From NCBI RefSeq assembly GCF_001682855.1, contig NZ_MAQW01000030.1:390860-448132 (forward strand): a stretch of 57,273 nt of DNA. The letters are read 5' to 3'. Positions within the stretch are counted from its first letter, which is position 1. Each line of letters opens with the position of its first letter. The notes under the pieces are model-generated. The model saw only the letters and a list, made by a program, of their open reading frames with translations. It had not been told where the DNA came from and searched no databases. Origin of the DNA: Bacillus sp. FJAT-27264. Lineage in GTDB: Bacteria > Bacillota > Bacilli > Paenibacillales > Paenibacillaceae. A program made the position numbers and the translations under genes. This document shows positions 34,732 through 43,535 of the stretch, piece by piece.

Positions 34732-35421
34732 ATGGAGTCGCAAACATTTATGCTGCGGGACCTCCCCCATGAAGAACGACCAAGAGAGCGCATGATGCAT
34801 TATGGGGCGGAATCACTAAGCCAAGCGGAGCTGCTGGCTATTCTGCTGAGGACGGGAACACATCAGGAATCAGCTATTCATGTTGCGCAGAGAATCCTTA
34901 GCCAGGTAGGAAGCTTGCGTCAGCTGGCAGACCTTAGCATTAAGGAAATGACTGAAATTAAAGGCATCGGCCCTGCCAAGGCGGTGCAACTAAAAGCTGG
35001 CATTGAGCTTGGAAGGCGCATGGCGAATTCCCGGCTGACCGAACCAGTCATTATCCGCAGTCCCCAGGATGCGGCTGAGATTTTGACTGAGCAATTACGC
35101 TACCTCCAGAAGGAGCATTTTGTCTGCCTGTTTCTCAATACGAAGAATCATGTTATTGCACAGGAGACACTGTCTATGGGCAGTTTGAATGCTTCCATCG
35201 TGCATCCCCGTGAAGTCTTCCGGGCAGCCATCAAGTGCAGTAGCGCTTCCATTATTTGTGCGCATAATCATCCTAGCGGTGATCCTACGCCCAGTCCGGA
35301 AGATATTGCCCTGACGGGGAGATTGCTTAGAGCGGGAGAAATTGTTGGCATTGACGTTCTGGATCATCTCATTATCGGAGATAAAGGTTTTGTGAGTTTG
35401 AAGGAAAAAGGTCATATGTAA
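34732..35421 (+). CDS. radC: RadC family JAMM/MPN-domain protein
   Basis: 229 residues: an N-terminal helix-hairpin-helix part (LSIKEMTEIKGIGPAKAVQLK) and a C-terminal MPN+ metalloprotease-like domain with the full JAMM metal motif in CAHNHPSGDPTPSPED. The biochemical function is unproven despite the DNA-repair name. ATG 34732 was chosen because GGGAAGAGGG lies just before it and the downstream start ESQTFMLRDLPHEERPRERM is the family N-terminus. An in-frame extension to 34603 lacks a ribosome site. It lies between maf and mreB as in Bacillus. Confidence 0.94.
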   Translation: MESQTFMLRDLPHEERPRERMMHYGAESLSQAELLAILLRTGTHQESAIHVAQRILSQVGSLRQLADLSIKEMTEIKGIGPAKAVQLKAGIELGRRMANSRLTEPVIIRSPQDAAEILTEQLRYLQKEHFVCLFLNTKNHVIAQETLSMGSLNASIVHPREVFRAAIKCSSASIICAHNHPSGDPTPSPEDIALTGRLLRAGEIVGIDVLDHLIIGDKGFVSLKEKGHM

Positions 35422-35460
35422 TAGAATTTTTAAGATTGACTAGGAAAAGGAGAATACAGC

Positions 35461-36495
35461 ATGTTAGGTGGCTTCACGAAAGACTTGGGAATTGATTTGG
35501 GGACAGCGAACACGCTAGTCTATTTGCGCGGCAAGGGAATTGTGGTAAGAGAGCCATCCGTGGTGGCTATTAATACAGATTCGAAATCCATTGAAGCCGT
35601 AGGCGAATCCGCCAAAAAGATGATCGGCCGTACGCCGGGCAACATCCGTGCCATCCGTCCGATGAAGGACGGGGTTATTGCCGACTTTGATACAACAGCT
35701 ACAATGATCAAATACTTTATTCGCCAGGCACAGAAGCAGCGCTCGATGTTCCAGCGCCATCCGAATGTAATGGTCTGTGTACCTTCTGGCATTACCGCTG
35801 TTGAGCAGCGTGCCGTTGAAGATGCAACCAGACAAGCTGGCGCACGTGAGGCTTATATTATCGAGGAACCATTCGCAGCTGCAATCGGCGCGGATCTACC
35901 AGTATGGGAACCGACAGGTAGTATGGTTGTAGATATCGGTGGAGGTACAACGGAGGTAGCAGTTATTTCCCTTGGTGGTATTGTAACTAGCCGTTCCGTA
36001 CGTGTTGCCGGTGATGAAATGGACGAATCCATTATCCAGTACATCAAGCGTCAATATAACTTGATGATCGGTGAGCGTACTTCCGAGCAGCTTAAGATGG
36101 ATGTGGGTTCCGCCCTGCCACTGGAGAAGGCTGAAACGATGGAGATCCGTGGCCGCGATCTGGTAACTGGTCTGCCGAAGACGCTGACCATTACCTCTGA
36201 TGAGATTTGCGAAGCATTGGCCGATACAGTAACTTCTATTATTGAAGCCGTAAAAGTTACCTTGGAGAAATGCCCGCCAGAGCTGGCTGCTGACATTATG
36301 GACCGCGGCATTGTGCTGACCGGTGGCGGAGCACTGTTGCGCAACCTGGACAAGCTGCTTGCTCGCGAGACCGGTATGCCGGTTATCGTGGCTGAGAATC
36401 CGCTGGACTGTGTAGCGATCGGAACGGGCAAGGCCCTGGAGAACATTCACCTGTTCAAGAGCCGCAGCGGCTCTACCTTCCGCTCCAAGCGTTAA
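35461..36495 (+). CDS. mreB: Rod-shape determining protein MreB
   Basis: Actin-like ATPase that forms membrane-bound filaments and guides sidewall peptidoglycan synthesis. The phosphate-1 motif is GIDLGTANTLVYLRGKGIV, phosphate-2 VDIGGGTTEVAVISLGG, and the adenosine motif GIVLTGGGALLRNLDKLL. Length (344) is usual. AAAGGAG stands 9 bp before ATG 35461. It starts the mreBCD cluster. Confidence 0.98.
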   Translation: MLGGFTKDLGIDLGTANTLVYLRGKGIVVREPSVVAINTDSKSIEAVGESAKKMIGRTPGNIRAIRPMKDGVIADFDTTATMIKYFIRQAQKQRSMFQRHPNVMVCVPSGITAVEQRAVEDATRQAGAREAYIIEEPFAAAIGADLPVWEPTGSMVVDIGGGTTEVAVISLGGIVTSRSVRVAGDEMDESIIQYIKRQYNLMIGERTSEQLKMDVGSALPLEKAETMEIRGRDLVTGLPKTLTITSDEICEALADTVTSIIEAVKVTLEKCPPELAADIMDRGIVLTGGGALLRNLDKLLARETGMPVIVAENPLDCVAIGTGKALENIHLFKSRSGSTFRSKR

Positions 36496-36552
36496 GGATG
36501 GACTGCTTGTGAACGTCAACCCCTGATAGGGGAGAAAAACGGTTGTTAGAGG

Positions 36553-37431
36553 GTGTTGAAACTGTTTAAGTTATTTAACAACAAACGTTTGTTCATCTTA
36601 CTGATTACCCTGGTGATGTTCATCGTGGTCATGGGCTTCAGCCTGGGGACAAGGAAATCCTTGTCCTGGCCGGAGAACTTTGTCAGGGATACGACCGGTT
36701 TTGTGCAAGGCATATTCTACAAGCCCGCTGGATATGTAGCGGGCTTCTTTGAAGATATTTCCAACCTGCACAAGCTGGCCGAAGAGAACGAACAGCTTAA
36801 AATTGTCGTGGCGCAATATACACGGGAGAAAGCGCAATATAACTTTATTGAATCAGAGAATGAGCGCCTCATGAAGGATCTCAAATTTACAGAGACACAA
36901 AAAGAGAAATATAACTACGACTATCGTATTGCCCATGTTGAGAGTATCAATACTGAGCCTAACAATAGTACGCTAGTCATTGATATCGGTTCCAAGGATG
37001 GGGTTAGACCAAATATGGCGGTAATCTCTACAGAAGGTCTGGTCGGTGTGATTAGCCAGGTCAGCAATTTTACCTCTACGGTAAAACTGATGACGATGAT
37101 GAACGCGAATGATCCCAATTCACAATCGGCTATTGCCGCAACCGCCATCGGCAAAGAGAATTCCAGCTTCGGTATGATCGAAAGCTACGATCCCAAAACG
37201 AAGAAACTGATGATGAACAAAATTCCGCCCGGTGATCCGATCCAACCTAAGGATAAGATCGTCTCTTCCGGCATCGGCGGCTTGTATCCGCGTGGGCTGA
37301 CTATCGGGACTGTTGAAAGTGTCAAGGTAGGCGAGTTTGGCCTGACCTCCTCCGCAGTGATTACGCCTGCTGCTGATTTTCAAGATTGGAAGGAACTGAT
37401 TGTCGTGTACACGCAGGAGCGTGCTGAATAG
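36553..37431 (+). CDS. mreC: Rod-shape determining protein MreC
   Basis: 292 residues. An N-terminal membrane helix (LFILLITLVMFIVVMGFSLG) is followed by a coiled coil near 68-105 (LHKLAEENEQLKIVV) and the beta-rich periplasm-side domain (SKDGVRPNMAVISTEGLVGV, then IVSSGIGGLYPRGLTIGTV). It links MreB to the wall-synthesis enzymes outside the membrane. The start is GTG 36553, with TTG 36556 as an alternative; both follow TTAGAGG closely. The stop overlaps the mreD start. Confidence 0.95.
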   Translation: MLKLFKLFNNKRLFILLITLVMFIVVMGFSLGTRKSLSWPENFVRDTTGFVQGIFYKPAGYVAGFFEDISNLHKLAEENEQLKIVVAQYTREKAQYNFIESENERLMKDLKFTETQKEKYNYDYRIAHVESINTEPNNSTLVIDIGSKDGVRPNMAVISTEGLVGVISQVSNFTSTVKLMTMMNANDPNSQSAIAATAIGKENSSFGMIESYDPKTKKLMMNKIPPGDPIQPKDKIVSSGIGGLYPRGLTIGTVESVKVGEFGLTSSAVITPAADFQDWKELIVVYTQERAE

Positions 37432-37961
37432 TGAGAGTGAATAAATCGGTTTGTATCTTGCTGCTGTTCCTCCTATTCATACTTGAAGGGACTGTACTGC
37501 CGAGACTGATCCCGAATGCTTGGCAGATGCGTGTTATCCCCAGCCTGGTCTTTATTGTGATTCTATTTGTAACTGTCTATCATCACCGTCATACAGCACT
37601 GATTCTAGGGCTCAGCTTTGGGATGCTGCATGATATTGTTTTTTACGGTCGGATCCTCGGCGCCCATTCTTTCGCAATGGGCGTTTCGGCCTATCTGATC
37701 GGTCTGATCTTCCAGGCTCCCCGCGCACCGCTGCCGCTCATGATGACGGTAGTTTTGCTAGGAAGCCTGTTATCGGACACGATTCTGTTCGGAATCTATA
37801 GTGTATTTAATTTGAATCAGGAACCCTACAGCTGGGCGCTTCTTGAGTATATGCTCCCCTCCATGCTCTTTCATTTTGCCATAGGTCTGCTCCTGTATGT
37901 TCCGCTCCGTCGCCAGCTTGAGAAGCTGAAGAATGAGACGCGCAAGGAAGAAACAGCATAA
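37431..37961 (+). CDS. mreD: Rod-shape determining protein MreD
   Basis: A 176-residue membrane protein with about five hydrophobic segments, typical of MreD (LLLFLLFILEGTVLPRLIPN at the start, GMLHDIVFYGRILGAHSFAM in the middle). Its GTG start shares a base with the mreC stop (TAGTG), so translation is coupled. It completes the elongation complex with MreB and MreC. Confidence 0.93.
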   Translation: MRVNKSVCILLLFLLFILEGTVLPRLIPNAWQMRVIPSLVFIVILFVTVYHHRHTALILGLSFGMLHDIVFYGRILGAHSFAMGVSAYLIGLIFQAPRAPLPLMMTVVLLGSLLSDTILFGIYSVFNLNQEPYSWALLEYMLPSMLFHFAIGLLLYVPLRRQLEKLKNETRKEETA

Positions 37962-38041
37962 GTCAGTCGGTAATTTCTTCCGTAGAAAAGCAGGAACTTA
38001 CGGGGCTGGGCACGAATGATTCAGGATAGGGGGACAGGTAT

Positions 38042-38701
38042 ATGACAGTGAAATCCAAACATGTAAGGATCAAGGGCATCAAGGATGGCCTGGTATTCCT
38101 GCTAGACGACAAGTGTCCCTTTGAAGATCTTCTGAGCGAGCTTCGCTTCAAGCTGGAGCACAGCCATCAAAATATTTTGACTGGACCGATAGTGCATGTG
38201 GATGTTAAGCTGGGCAGCCGCCCCGTATCCGAGGAAGAGAAGGATGCTGTTCTGGACATTCTTAGAGGTCAGGGCAATCTCTTGATTCGGTCCGTGGAGG
38301 CGCTAGAAGATCCGAGCGCTGTAGACAGCGAGGCTCTGTATATGGTCAGTGGCATGGTCCGTTCCGGCCAGGTGCTGCACCATCAGGGGAATCTTTTGCT
38401 ACTCGGTGATGTGAACCCTGGGGGAACAGTTACCTGTTCCGGCGACATATATATTCTTGGAGCGCTTAGGGGGATGGCCCACGCCGGTGTGGAGGGCAAC
38501 GAAGAAGCGATTATTGCAGCCTCGCTTCTGTCACCGACCCAGCTTCGTATCGCAGACATCATCAGCCGTCCGCCGGACGAATGGGAGACCCGCGAGAGCA
38601 GCATGGAATTTGCCTATTTAACAAACGGAGCTATGCAAATTGACAAAATTCATAATATGGTCAAATTACGTCAAGGTTTAAATGTGTTTAAAGGGGTGTA
38701 G
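38042..38701 (+). CDS. minC: Septum site-determining protein MinC
   Basis: Inhibitor of FtsZ assembly. The N-terminal MinC domain (residues 1-100) and the C-terminal beta-helical dimer and MinD-binding domain (from about 105: MVRSGQVLHHQGNLLLLGDV, NPGGTVTCSGDIYILGALRG) are both present. Length 219 is usual. AGGGGGACAGG precedes ATG 38042. minD starts 5 bp after it. Confidence 0.95.
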   Translation: MTVKSKHVRIKGIKDGLVFLLDDKCPFEDLLSELRFKLEHSHQNILTGPIVHVDVKLGSRPVSEEEKDAVLDILRGQGNLLIRSVEALEDPSAVDSEALYMVSGMVRSGQVLHHQGNLLLLGDVNPGGTVTCSGDIYILGALRGMAHAGVEGNEEAIIAASLLSPTQLRIADIISRPPDEWETRESSMEFAYLTNGAMQIDKIHNMVKLRQGLNVFKGV

Positions 38702-38706
38702 CCTCC

Positions 38707-39501
38707 ATGGGAGAAGCGATTGTCATAACCTCGGGCAAAGGCGGAGTTGGCAAAACAACCACAACAGCCAATATTGGTACCGCACTTGCGCTGCAGGGCA
38801 AAAAAGTATGTCTAGTCGATACGGATATCGGACTGCGTAATCTGGATGTTGTAATGGGGCTGGAGAATCGGATTATCTATGATCTCGTGGATGTGGCCGA
38901 AGGCCGCTGTCGTCTGAATCAGGCGCTGGTCAAGGACAAGCGCTTTGATGAGCTGTACATGCTGCCTGCCGCCCAGACGAAGGACAAGACCGCTGTGACT
39001 CCGGAGCAGGTACGGGACATTATCCTGGAACTGAAGAAGGAGTATGAATATGTCCTGATCGATTGCCCGGCCGGTATTGAGCACGGGTTCCGCAATGCGA
39101 TTGCCGGTGCGGACAAGTCCATCGTGGTTACCACGCCGGAGCATGCTGCAGTACGGGACGCGGACCGGATTATCGGACTGCTGGAACAATCCAGTGTAGA
39201 GTCGCCGAAGCTGGTGGTGAACCGTATTCGTCCTGGTCTGATCAAATCGGGTGATATGCTGGATATTGAAGATATATTGCAGGTGCTGAACATCGATCTA
39301 ATCGGGATTGTCCCGGATGATGAAATGGTAATCAAAGCCGCGAACAGCGGCGAGCCTACCGTTATGAATCCTGATTCTGCGGCTGCGATTGCGTACCGCA
39401 ATATTGCTCGTCGTATCCTTGGTGATGCTGTGCCACTAATGCAGCTGGACCGGAAGCCGGGTACTTTTAAGAAATTCAAGAAATTTTTCGGATTAAGCTA
39501 A
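38707..39501 (+). CDS. minD: Septum site-determining ATPase MinD
   Basis: Membrane-associated ParA-type ATPase that recruits MinC. The deviant Walker A motif is SGKGGVGKTTTTANIG, followed by VDTDIGLRNLDVVMGLENR and LIDCPAGIEHGF. The C-terminal amphipathic membrane-targeting helix is present (KPGTFKKFKKFFGLS). Length 264 is usual. It is cotranscribed with minC. Confidence 0.98.
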   Translation: MGEAIVITSGKGGVGKTTTTANIGTALALQGKKVCLVDTDIGLRNLDVVMGLENRIIYDLVDVAEGRCRLNQALVKDKRFDELYMLPAAQTKDKTAVTPEQVRDIILELKKEYEYVLIDCPAGIEHGFRNAIAGADKSIVVTTPEHAAVRDADRIIGLLEQSSVESPKLVVNRIRPGLIKSGDMLDIEDILQVLNIDLIGIVPDDEMVIKAANSGEPTVMNPDSAAAIAYRNIARRILGDAVPLMQLDRKPGTFKKFKKFFGLS

Positions 39502-39532
39502 ACAAGGCGTTTTTCATAGGACTGCCGAAATA

Positions 39533-39575
39533 CGGGGACCCACCGCTTAGAAATTGTGCGGGGGCCCCATTTTTA
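39533..39575 (+). terminator. Terminator after minD
   Basis: GGGGACCCACCGC (39534-39546) pairs with GCGGGGGCCCC (39558-39568), then ATTTTTA. It separates mre/min from the sigma-K checkpoint genes. Confidence 0.8.
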
Positions 39576-39669
39576 TGCCATTTCACGCTCCTGTCGATCG
39601 GAGGCTTGTTCTAAAGAGACTTCCTCGCTTCATAAAATGGAAGTAAACAAGCCCGCCGGAGGGATCGAT

Positions 39670-40527
39670 ATGGACCAGAAATCAGATATCAAGAATCGAC
39701 GCAAGGAGCGCATCCGCCTTTTGCTGGAGGACACCCCCAAGGAATCGCCGCTCCCGCCGCTATATGTCTTACCTGAACAGAATACAACCTTCAAGGAATG
39801 GAATCAGGAACCGAAGAAGGGCAACGGTTTAGAGCCAGAACCTGATCCAGAGCTGCTCTGGAAGCAGCGCCGCAATAACTGGGAAGACGATGGGGAGGGC
39901 GGTAAGCCTCGTTTTATCACGGGATTTCTGCGCCGAACAGTCGCCAGTATTCTTGTCTTCGGGGCCATATGGGGAATATTTGCGATTCAGCAGCCCTGGG
40001 CACACAAGACACAGGCCTTTATTGTTGATGCGCTGAGCCATGACATGGATTTTGCAGCGGTCAGAGTGTGGTATGAAGAGCATTTTGATGGTGCGCCGGC
40101 CTTCATCCCTATCTTTGGGGATAAAGAGCAATCGGCGGAGAAGGTTTCAGCCCTTCATGAGTGGAGTGCGCCCCTAGCGGGGAGCATCGTCCAGCCTTTT
40201 GCCACCACACTGAAAGGTGTGGAAATTATGCCTGAAGAAGATTCAAGTGGCAGTGTGACGGTGAAGAGTGTAGATATGGGGCGTGTATTGTCTGTCTCTC
40301 GGGAAGCGAAAGGCGGACTCCGCGTTACACTACGGCATACGGGGAATGTCACTGCTGAATATGGTCATTTGAGTGGAACCCGGCTCAAGGCCGATGATTG
40401 GGTACAGAGCGGCGATGCGGTCGGCTGGATTGTTGATCCGGGAACGACGCCGGAGAATATGTTCTTTTTTGCCATGATGAAGGACAAGACCTATATTGAT
40501 CCATCCGAAGTGATCACCTTTGATTAG
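39670..40527 (+). CDS. spoIVFA: Stage IV sporulation protein FA, degenerate M23 peptidase fold
   Basis: 285 residues with a charged N-terminus, one membrane helix near residues 90-110 (TVASILVFGAIWGIFAIQQP) and a C-terminal LytM/M23-like domain (TLRHTGNVTAEYGHLSG). The zinc ligands of active M23 enzymes are missing: the usual HxxxD position reads KGVEIMPEE and the HxH position reads FFFAMM. This fits SpoIVFA, which scaffolds and holds back the SpoIVFB protease until the forespore signal arrives. ATG 39670 follows GGAGGGATCG. It overlaps spoIVFB by 8 bp. Confidence 0.88.
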   Translation: MDQKSDIKNRRKERIRLLLEDTPKESPLPPLYVLPEQNTTFKEWNQEPKKGNGLEPEPDPELLWKQRRNNWEDDGEGGKPRFITGFLRRTVASILVFGAIWGIFAIQQPWAHKTQAFIVDALSHDMDFAAVRVWYEEHFDGAPAFIPIFGDKEQSAEKVSALHEWSAPLAGSIVQPFATTLKGVEIMPEEDSSGSVTVKSVDMGRVLSVSREAKGGLRVTLRHTGNVTAEYGHLSGTRLKADDWVQSGDAVGWIVDPGTTPENMFFFAMMKDKTYIDPSEVITFD

Positions 40528-41362
40528 GATCAAAGGCATCGAACTGTCGCTGCATCCGCTGTTCGTGCTGATCATGCTTTTTTCCGTCCTGACCGGACAG
40601 TTTCTCGAACTACTCACCTTGTTCACTATCGTGTTGATTCACGAATTGGGACATGTCTGTGCAGCGCTTCTTGCCGGAGTAACCGTCAAGTCCGTCCAGC
40701 TTCTTCCCTTCGGCGGCGTTGCCGTCATCGAAGATCATGGAAGACTGACCGCAGGCAAGGAGATTGCGATTGCACTAGCCGGTCCGCTCCAGAATGGCAT
40801 CTTGATGTTGTTCGCTTGGGTTGCTGGCGGTCTGGGGCTGGGGAATGAGGCGTTCTTGAATTATTTTTTTGAGGCAAATGCCATCATCGCACTTTTCAAC
40901 CTGCTGCCGATTCTTCCTCTTGATGGGGGGAAGGTGGTCCGGGCAGCAACGAGCGTGATATGTCCTTATTATTTCACCTTGTTATGGTGTGGGCGATTAA
41001 GTATAGCTGCCAGTGTCTTGGTTGTAGTCTATGCACTGCTGCCACTTGGAGCGGGTGGAGGATTACGGCTGAATGTGTTGATGATTGGCGCCTTTCTGCT
41101 CTACTCAAACATTACAGATCAACGCAATATGCCCTATGTATTCATGGCTTTCCTGATGAATCGTGAAGCTGTTTACGAGCGGCATCTCCTCACGGGAACA
41201 GTAGCCTCGCCAATTGTTGCCAAGGCTGCGAAACCTTTGGATGCTATACTGCGTCTATTTAAACGTAATCAATACCATCTGGTATATGTGCTGAACCGTG
41301 AAGGTGACGTGGTCGCCGTAGTACCGGAACAGCGTTTGATCTCTTCCTACTTCGGAATGTAA
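40520..41362 (+). CDS. spoIVFB: Stage IV sporulation protein FB, pro-sigma-K site-2 protease
   Basis: Intramembrane metalloprotease that cleaves pro-sigma-K in the mother cell. The zinc motif is IHELGH near residue 40 and the second motif is LLPILPLDGGKVVRA near 130. It has several hydrophobic segments and a short CBS-like tail. The TTG start at 40520 overlaps the end of spoIVFA (TTTGATTAG), so translation is probably coupled. Length 280 is usual. Confidence 0.94.
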   Translation: MIRIKGIELSLHPLFVLIMLFSVLTGQFLELLTLFTIVLIHELGHVCAALLAGVTVKSVQLLPFGGVAVIEDHGRLTAGKEIAIALAGPLQNGILMLFAWVAGGLGLGNEAFLNYFFEANAIIALFNLLPILPLDGGKVVRAATSVICPYYFTLLWCGRLSIAASVLVVVYALLPLGAGGGLRLNVLMIGAFLLYSNITDQRNMPYVFMAFLMNREAVYERHLLTGTVASPIVAKAAKPLDAILRLFKRNQYHLVYVLNREGDVVAVVPEQRLISSYFGM

Positions 41363-41424
41363 AATATAAGCTTAGCCGGATTTGAAAGTGAATATGAAAG
41401 ATTGATTGAACCAGAGGTGAAGCC

Positions 41425-42666
41425 ATGAAACAGATGATCGTTCACTGTACGCAGCATATGACCCGGATGGCCCTTCTGGAGAACGGGAAGCTGGTGGAGT
41501 ATGCGGCGGAACGTGATCAGCAGCAAGGGCTGGTCGGGAGCTTTTACAAGGCCAGAGTCATTAATGTACTGCCAGGTATGCAGGCTGCTTTTGTTGATAT
41601 CGGACAGAAGAAGAATGCATTTTTATATGTTGACGATGTTTTGCATCCCCATTTAGAGAAGCAACCGGTGGTGAAGCCCTCTATTGAGACGCTACTGCAG
41701 CCCGGACAGGACATCGTGGTTCAGGTTAGAAAAGAACCCCGGGGCGGGAAGGGTGCACGTGTGACCACGCATTATACGCTTCCGGGCCGCTGGATTGTCT
41801 TTATGCCTTTTGCCGAATACGTCGGCGTATCGAAGAAGATCAATCGCGAATCGGAGCGGAACCGGCTAAAGGGCATCGGTGAGCGTCTGCGCAGGGAAGA
41901 AGAGGGTATCATCATGCGGACTGTTTCCGAAGATCAGCCTCAGGAAGCCGTAGAAGGTGATCTTGCTTTCTTGCGTGCTCAGTGGGATCACATCTCGCGG
42001 CGTGCGCTTTCATCCGAAGTGCCGGCACAGCTTCACTCTGACCTCAGTATTGTGCAGCGATTTATCAGGGATGCGTTCAACCCGGAGCGCGACGAGCTGG
42101 TGCTGGACTCCGCCAACGCTGCTAAAGAAGCAGAGGTCTTCCTTGATGATATGGCCCCTGGAGGGTACAAGCCTGTAGGTTTGTATAGTGGCAAGGAGTC
42201 GATTTTGACAGCCTATGGTGTGCAGGAGCAGTTACATAGGGGATTTGCCCGAAAAATCATGCTGGAAGGCGGGGCCACGCTCATCTGGGATGAAGCCGAG
42301 GCGCTCACCGTTATTGATGTCAATACGGCTCAGTATACGGGCGGGGCATCTCTGGAGGAGACAGTGACCCGCACGAACCTGCTCGCAGCAGAGGAAATCG
42401 GACGTCTGATCCGTCTGCGGGATACTGGTGGAATCATCATTATTGATTTCATTGATATGGAGCAGGAGGCACACCGGAGAATGGTGACGGACTGCTTGGA
42501 ACGCGTAATCAGCAAAGATCGGACGAAGACGCATATTCTGGGCTGGACAAGGCTTGGACTATTGGAGATGACTCGTAAAAAAGCAAGACACGATTCCACC
42601 GGATTTGCGCCAGCCATTTGCCCATGCTGCGGAGGCACCGGAAAGTCTGGCAATTGGCATGAGTAG
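41425..42666 (+). CDS. rng: Ribonuclease G family protein
   Basis: Endoribonuclease of the RNase E/G family, acting on rRNA and mRNA 5' ends. It has an S1-like RNA-binding part at about 35-115 (SFYKARVINVLPGMQAAFVD, IGQKKNAFLYV), the catalytic DNase I-like region with VIDVNTAQYTGG and IIIIDFIDM (metal-binding aspartates), and the C-terminal zinc-link CPCCGGTGKSG. Length 413 is on the short side. B. subtilis has no RNase G; many clostridia and Paenibacillus carry it just upstream of rplU as here. AGAGGTGAAG precedes ATG 41425. Confidence 0.93.
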   Translation: MKQMIVHCTQHMTRMALLENGKLVEYAAERDQQQGLVGSFYKARVINVLPGMQAAFVDIGQKKNAFLYVDDVLHPHLEKQPVVKPSIETLLQPGQDIVVQVRKEPRGGKGARVTTHYTLPGRWIVFMPFAEYVGVSKKINRESERNRLKGIGERLRREEEGIIMRTVSEDQPQEAVEGDLAFLRAQWDHISRRALSSEVPAQLHSDLSIVQRFIRDAFNPERDELVLDSANAAKEAEVFLDDMAPGGYKPVGLYSGKESILTAYGVQEQLHRGFARKIMLEGGATLIWDEAEALTVIDVNTAQYTGGASLEETVTRTNLLAAEEIGRLIRLRDTGGIIIIDFIDMEQEAHRRMVTDCLERVISKDRTKTHILGWTRLGLLEMTRKKARHDSTGFAPAICPCCGGTGKSGNWHE

Positions 42667-42673
42667 GGAATTG

Positions 42674-42882
42674 GCTGTAGGGATTGGTTTAGATGCTGTG
42701 GGTTTAAATGCTGTAGGTGTATAAGCTTTAGGATTATGTGCTTTAGGATTGTGTGCTTTAGGATTGTGTGCTTTAGGATTGTGTGCTTTAGAATTATGTG
42801 CTTTAGGTTTATATGTTGAAGTCTATATGTTGTAGGTATATATGCTGTAGGATTATGTGGTGTAGGATTAAAGCTGTTGGTT
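42674..42882 (+). repeat. 15-bp minisatellite after rng
   Basis: About 14 units of 15 bp with the consensus TGCTTTAGGATTGTG, near-perfect from 42725 to 42800 and decaying to both sides (TGTTGTAGGTATATA and similar). It lies between rng and copy C of the four-site element. Between 42883 and 43081 I see only unremarkable A/T-rich DNA. Confidence 0.92.
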
Positions 42883-43081
42883 TAGTTCATATGTTATATG
42901 TCTACTTGCTGCACCTTTTTATAATTTAAATTTAATATTCAAATATAAAATCCAGCGTCTCTCCGGTGAAACTGGGTCTTGCGGCTGCATGTCTTGAATT
43001 CCATAAAACAGTCAATATCACTGTAGGGAATATCACCTCAGGGTGGTGTCTCACACAGCATTCATTTCCGCTGCATCCCAA

Positions 43082-43268
43082 TTAACGGCATTTTTGTGCC
43101 TTATATTTCTTCTTTTTGGGGCAAATAGCCAAATAAGGTCATTATTGTATCTTATTTTATGCCAATCTGCTGAAAATCCTTCATTTTGGAATATTTAACA
43201 TACAAAATTGCCCTTAATCTAGGCAAACCAGCCATTGCACCACATTTAAGGTACAAAAATGCCGTTAT
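43082..43268. repeat. Four-site composite element, copy C
   Basis: Four 23-bp quasi-palindromic sites at 43082-43104, 43133-43155, 43195-43217 and 43246-43268. Spacing is 51, 62 and 51 bp, exactly as in copy B. Sites 1 and 2 are direct and 3 and 4 inverted. Site 1 and inverted site 4 agree at 20 of 23 positions (both AACGGCATTTTTGT). It lies about 105 bp upstream of the rplU promoter. Confidence 0.88.
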
Positions 43269-43373
43269 TTACACTTCGGAGCCAGGGAGGATTGTTTTCT
43301 ACTTCAGTTTTGTTTGTAACGTCTTCTATATAGCAGGAAATCACGCTGATTATATTCAATCTGTGTTGCAGCA

Positions 43374-43402
43374 TTGACTGTAGGCGATATCTATGATAGT
43401 AT
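43374..43402 (+). promoter_or_regulatory. rplU operon promoter
   Basis: TTGACT (43374-43379), 17-bp spacer, TAGTAT (43397-43402). Transcription would start near 43409 and give a leader of about 127 nt before rplU. Confidence 0.75.
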
Positions 43403-43408
43403 GTTCAA

Positions 43409-43535
43409 GTATGTGTTTGGTTATCTAGCCCTGCACATGCTGTAACCGCTCCGATCGGGTATGCAAGCGCGGTTCCCTTTGGGGAATTTGCCACCTAGAC
43501 TAGGCGAGTCTGAGACATGAGGAGGTGCAATTACA
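43409..43535 (+). promoter_or_regulatory. Probable ribosomal protein L21 leader
   Basis: The leader before rplU contains GTAACCGCTCCGATCGGGTA, GGTTCCCTTTGGGGAAT and GAGTCTGAGACATGAGGAGG, which match my recollection of the L21 leader found upstream of rplU-prp-rpmA in Firmicutes. Such leaders let L21 repress its own operon. AGGAGGTGCAA is the rplU ribosome site at its end. A covariance-model search would settle it. Confidence 0.75.

Noticed and set aside
39556..39669. N-terminal extension of SpoIVFA
   Set aside because: It would be translated from inside the minD terminator; ATG 39670 has GGAGGG before it and a family-like start.
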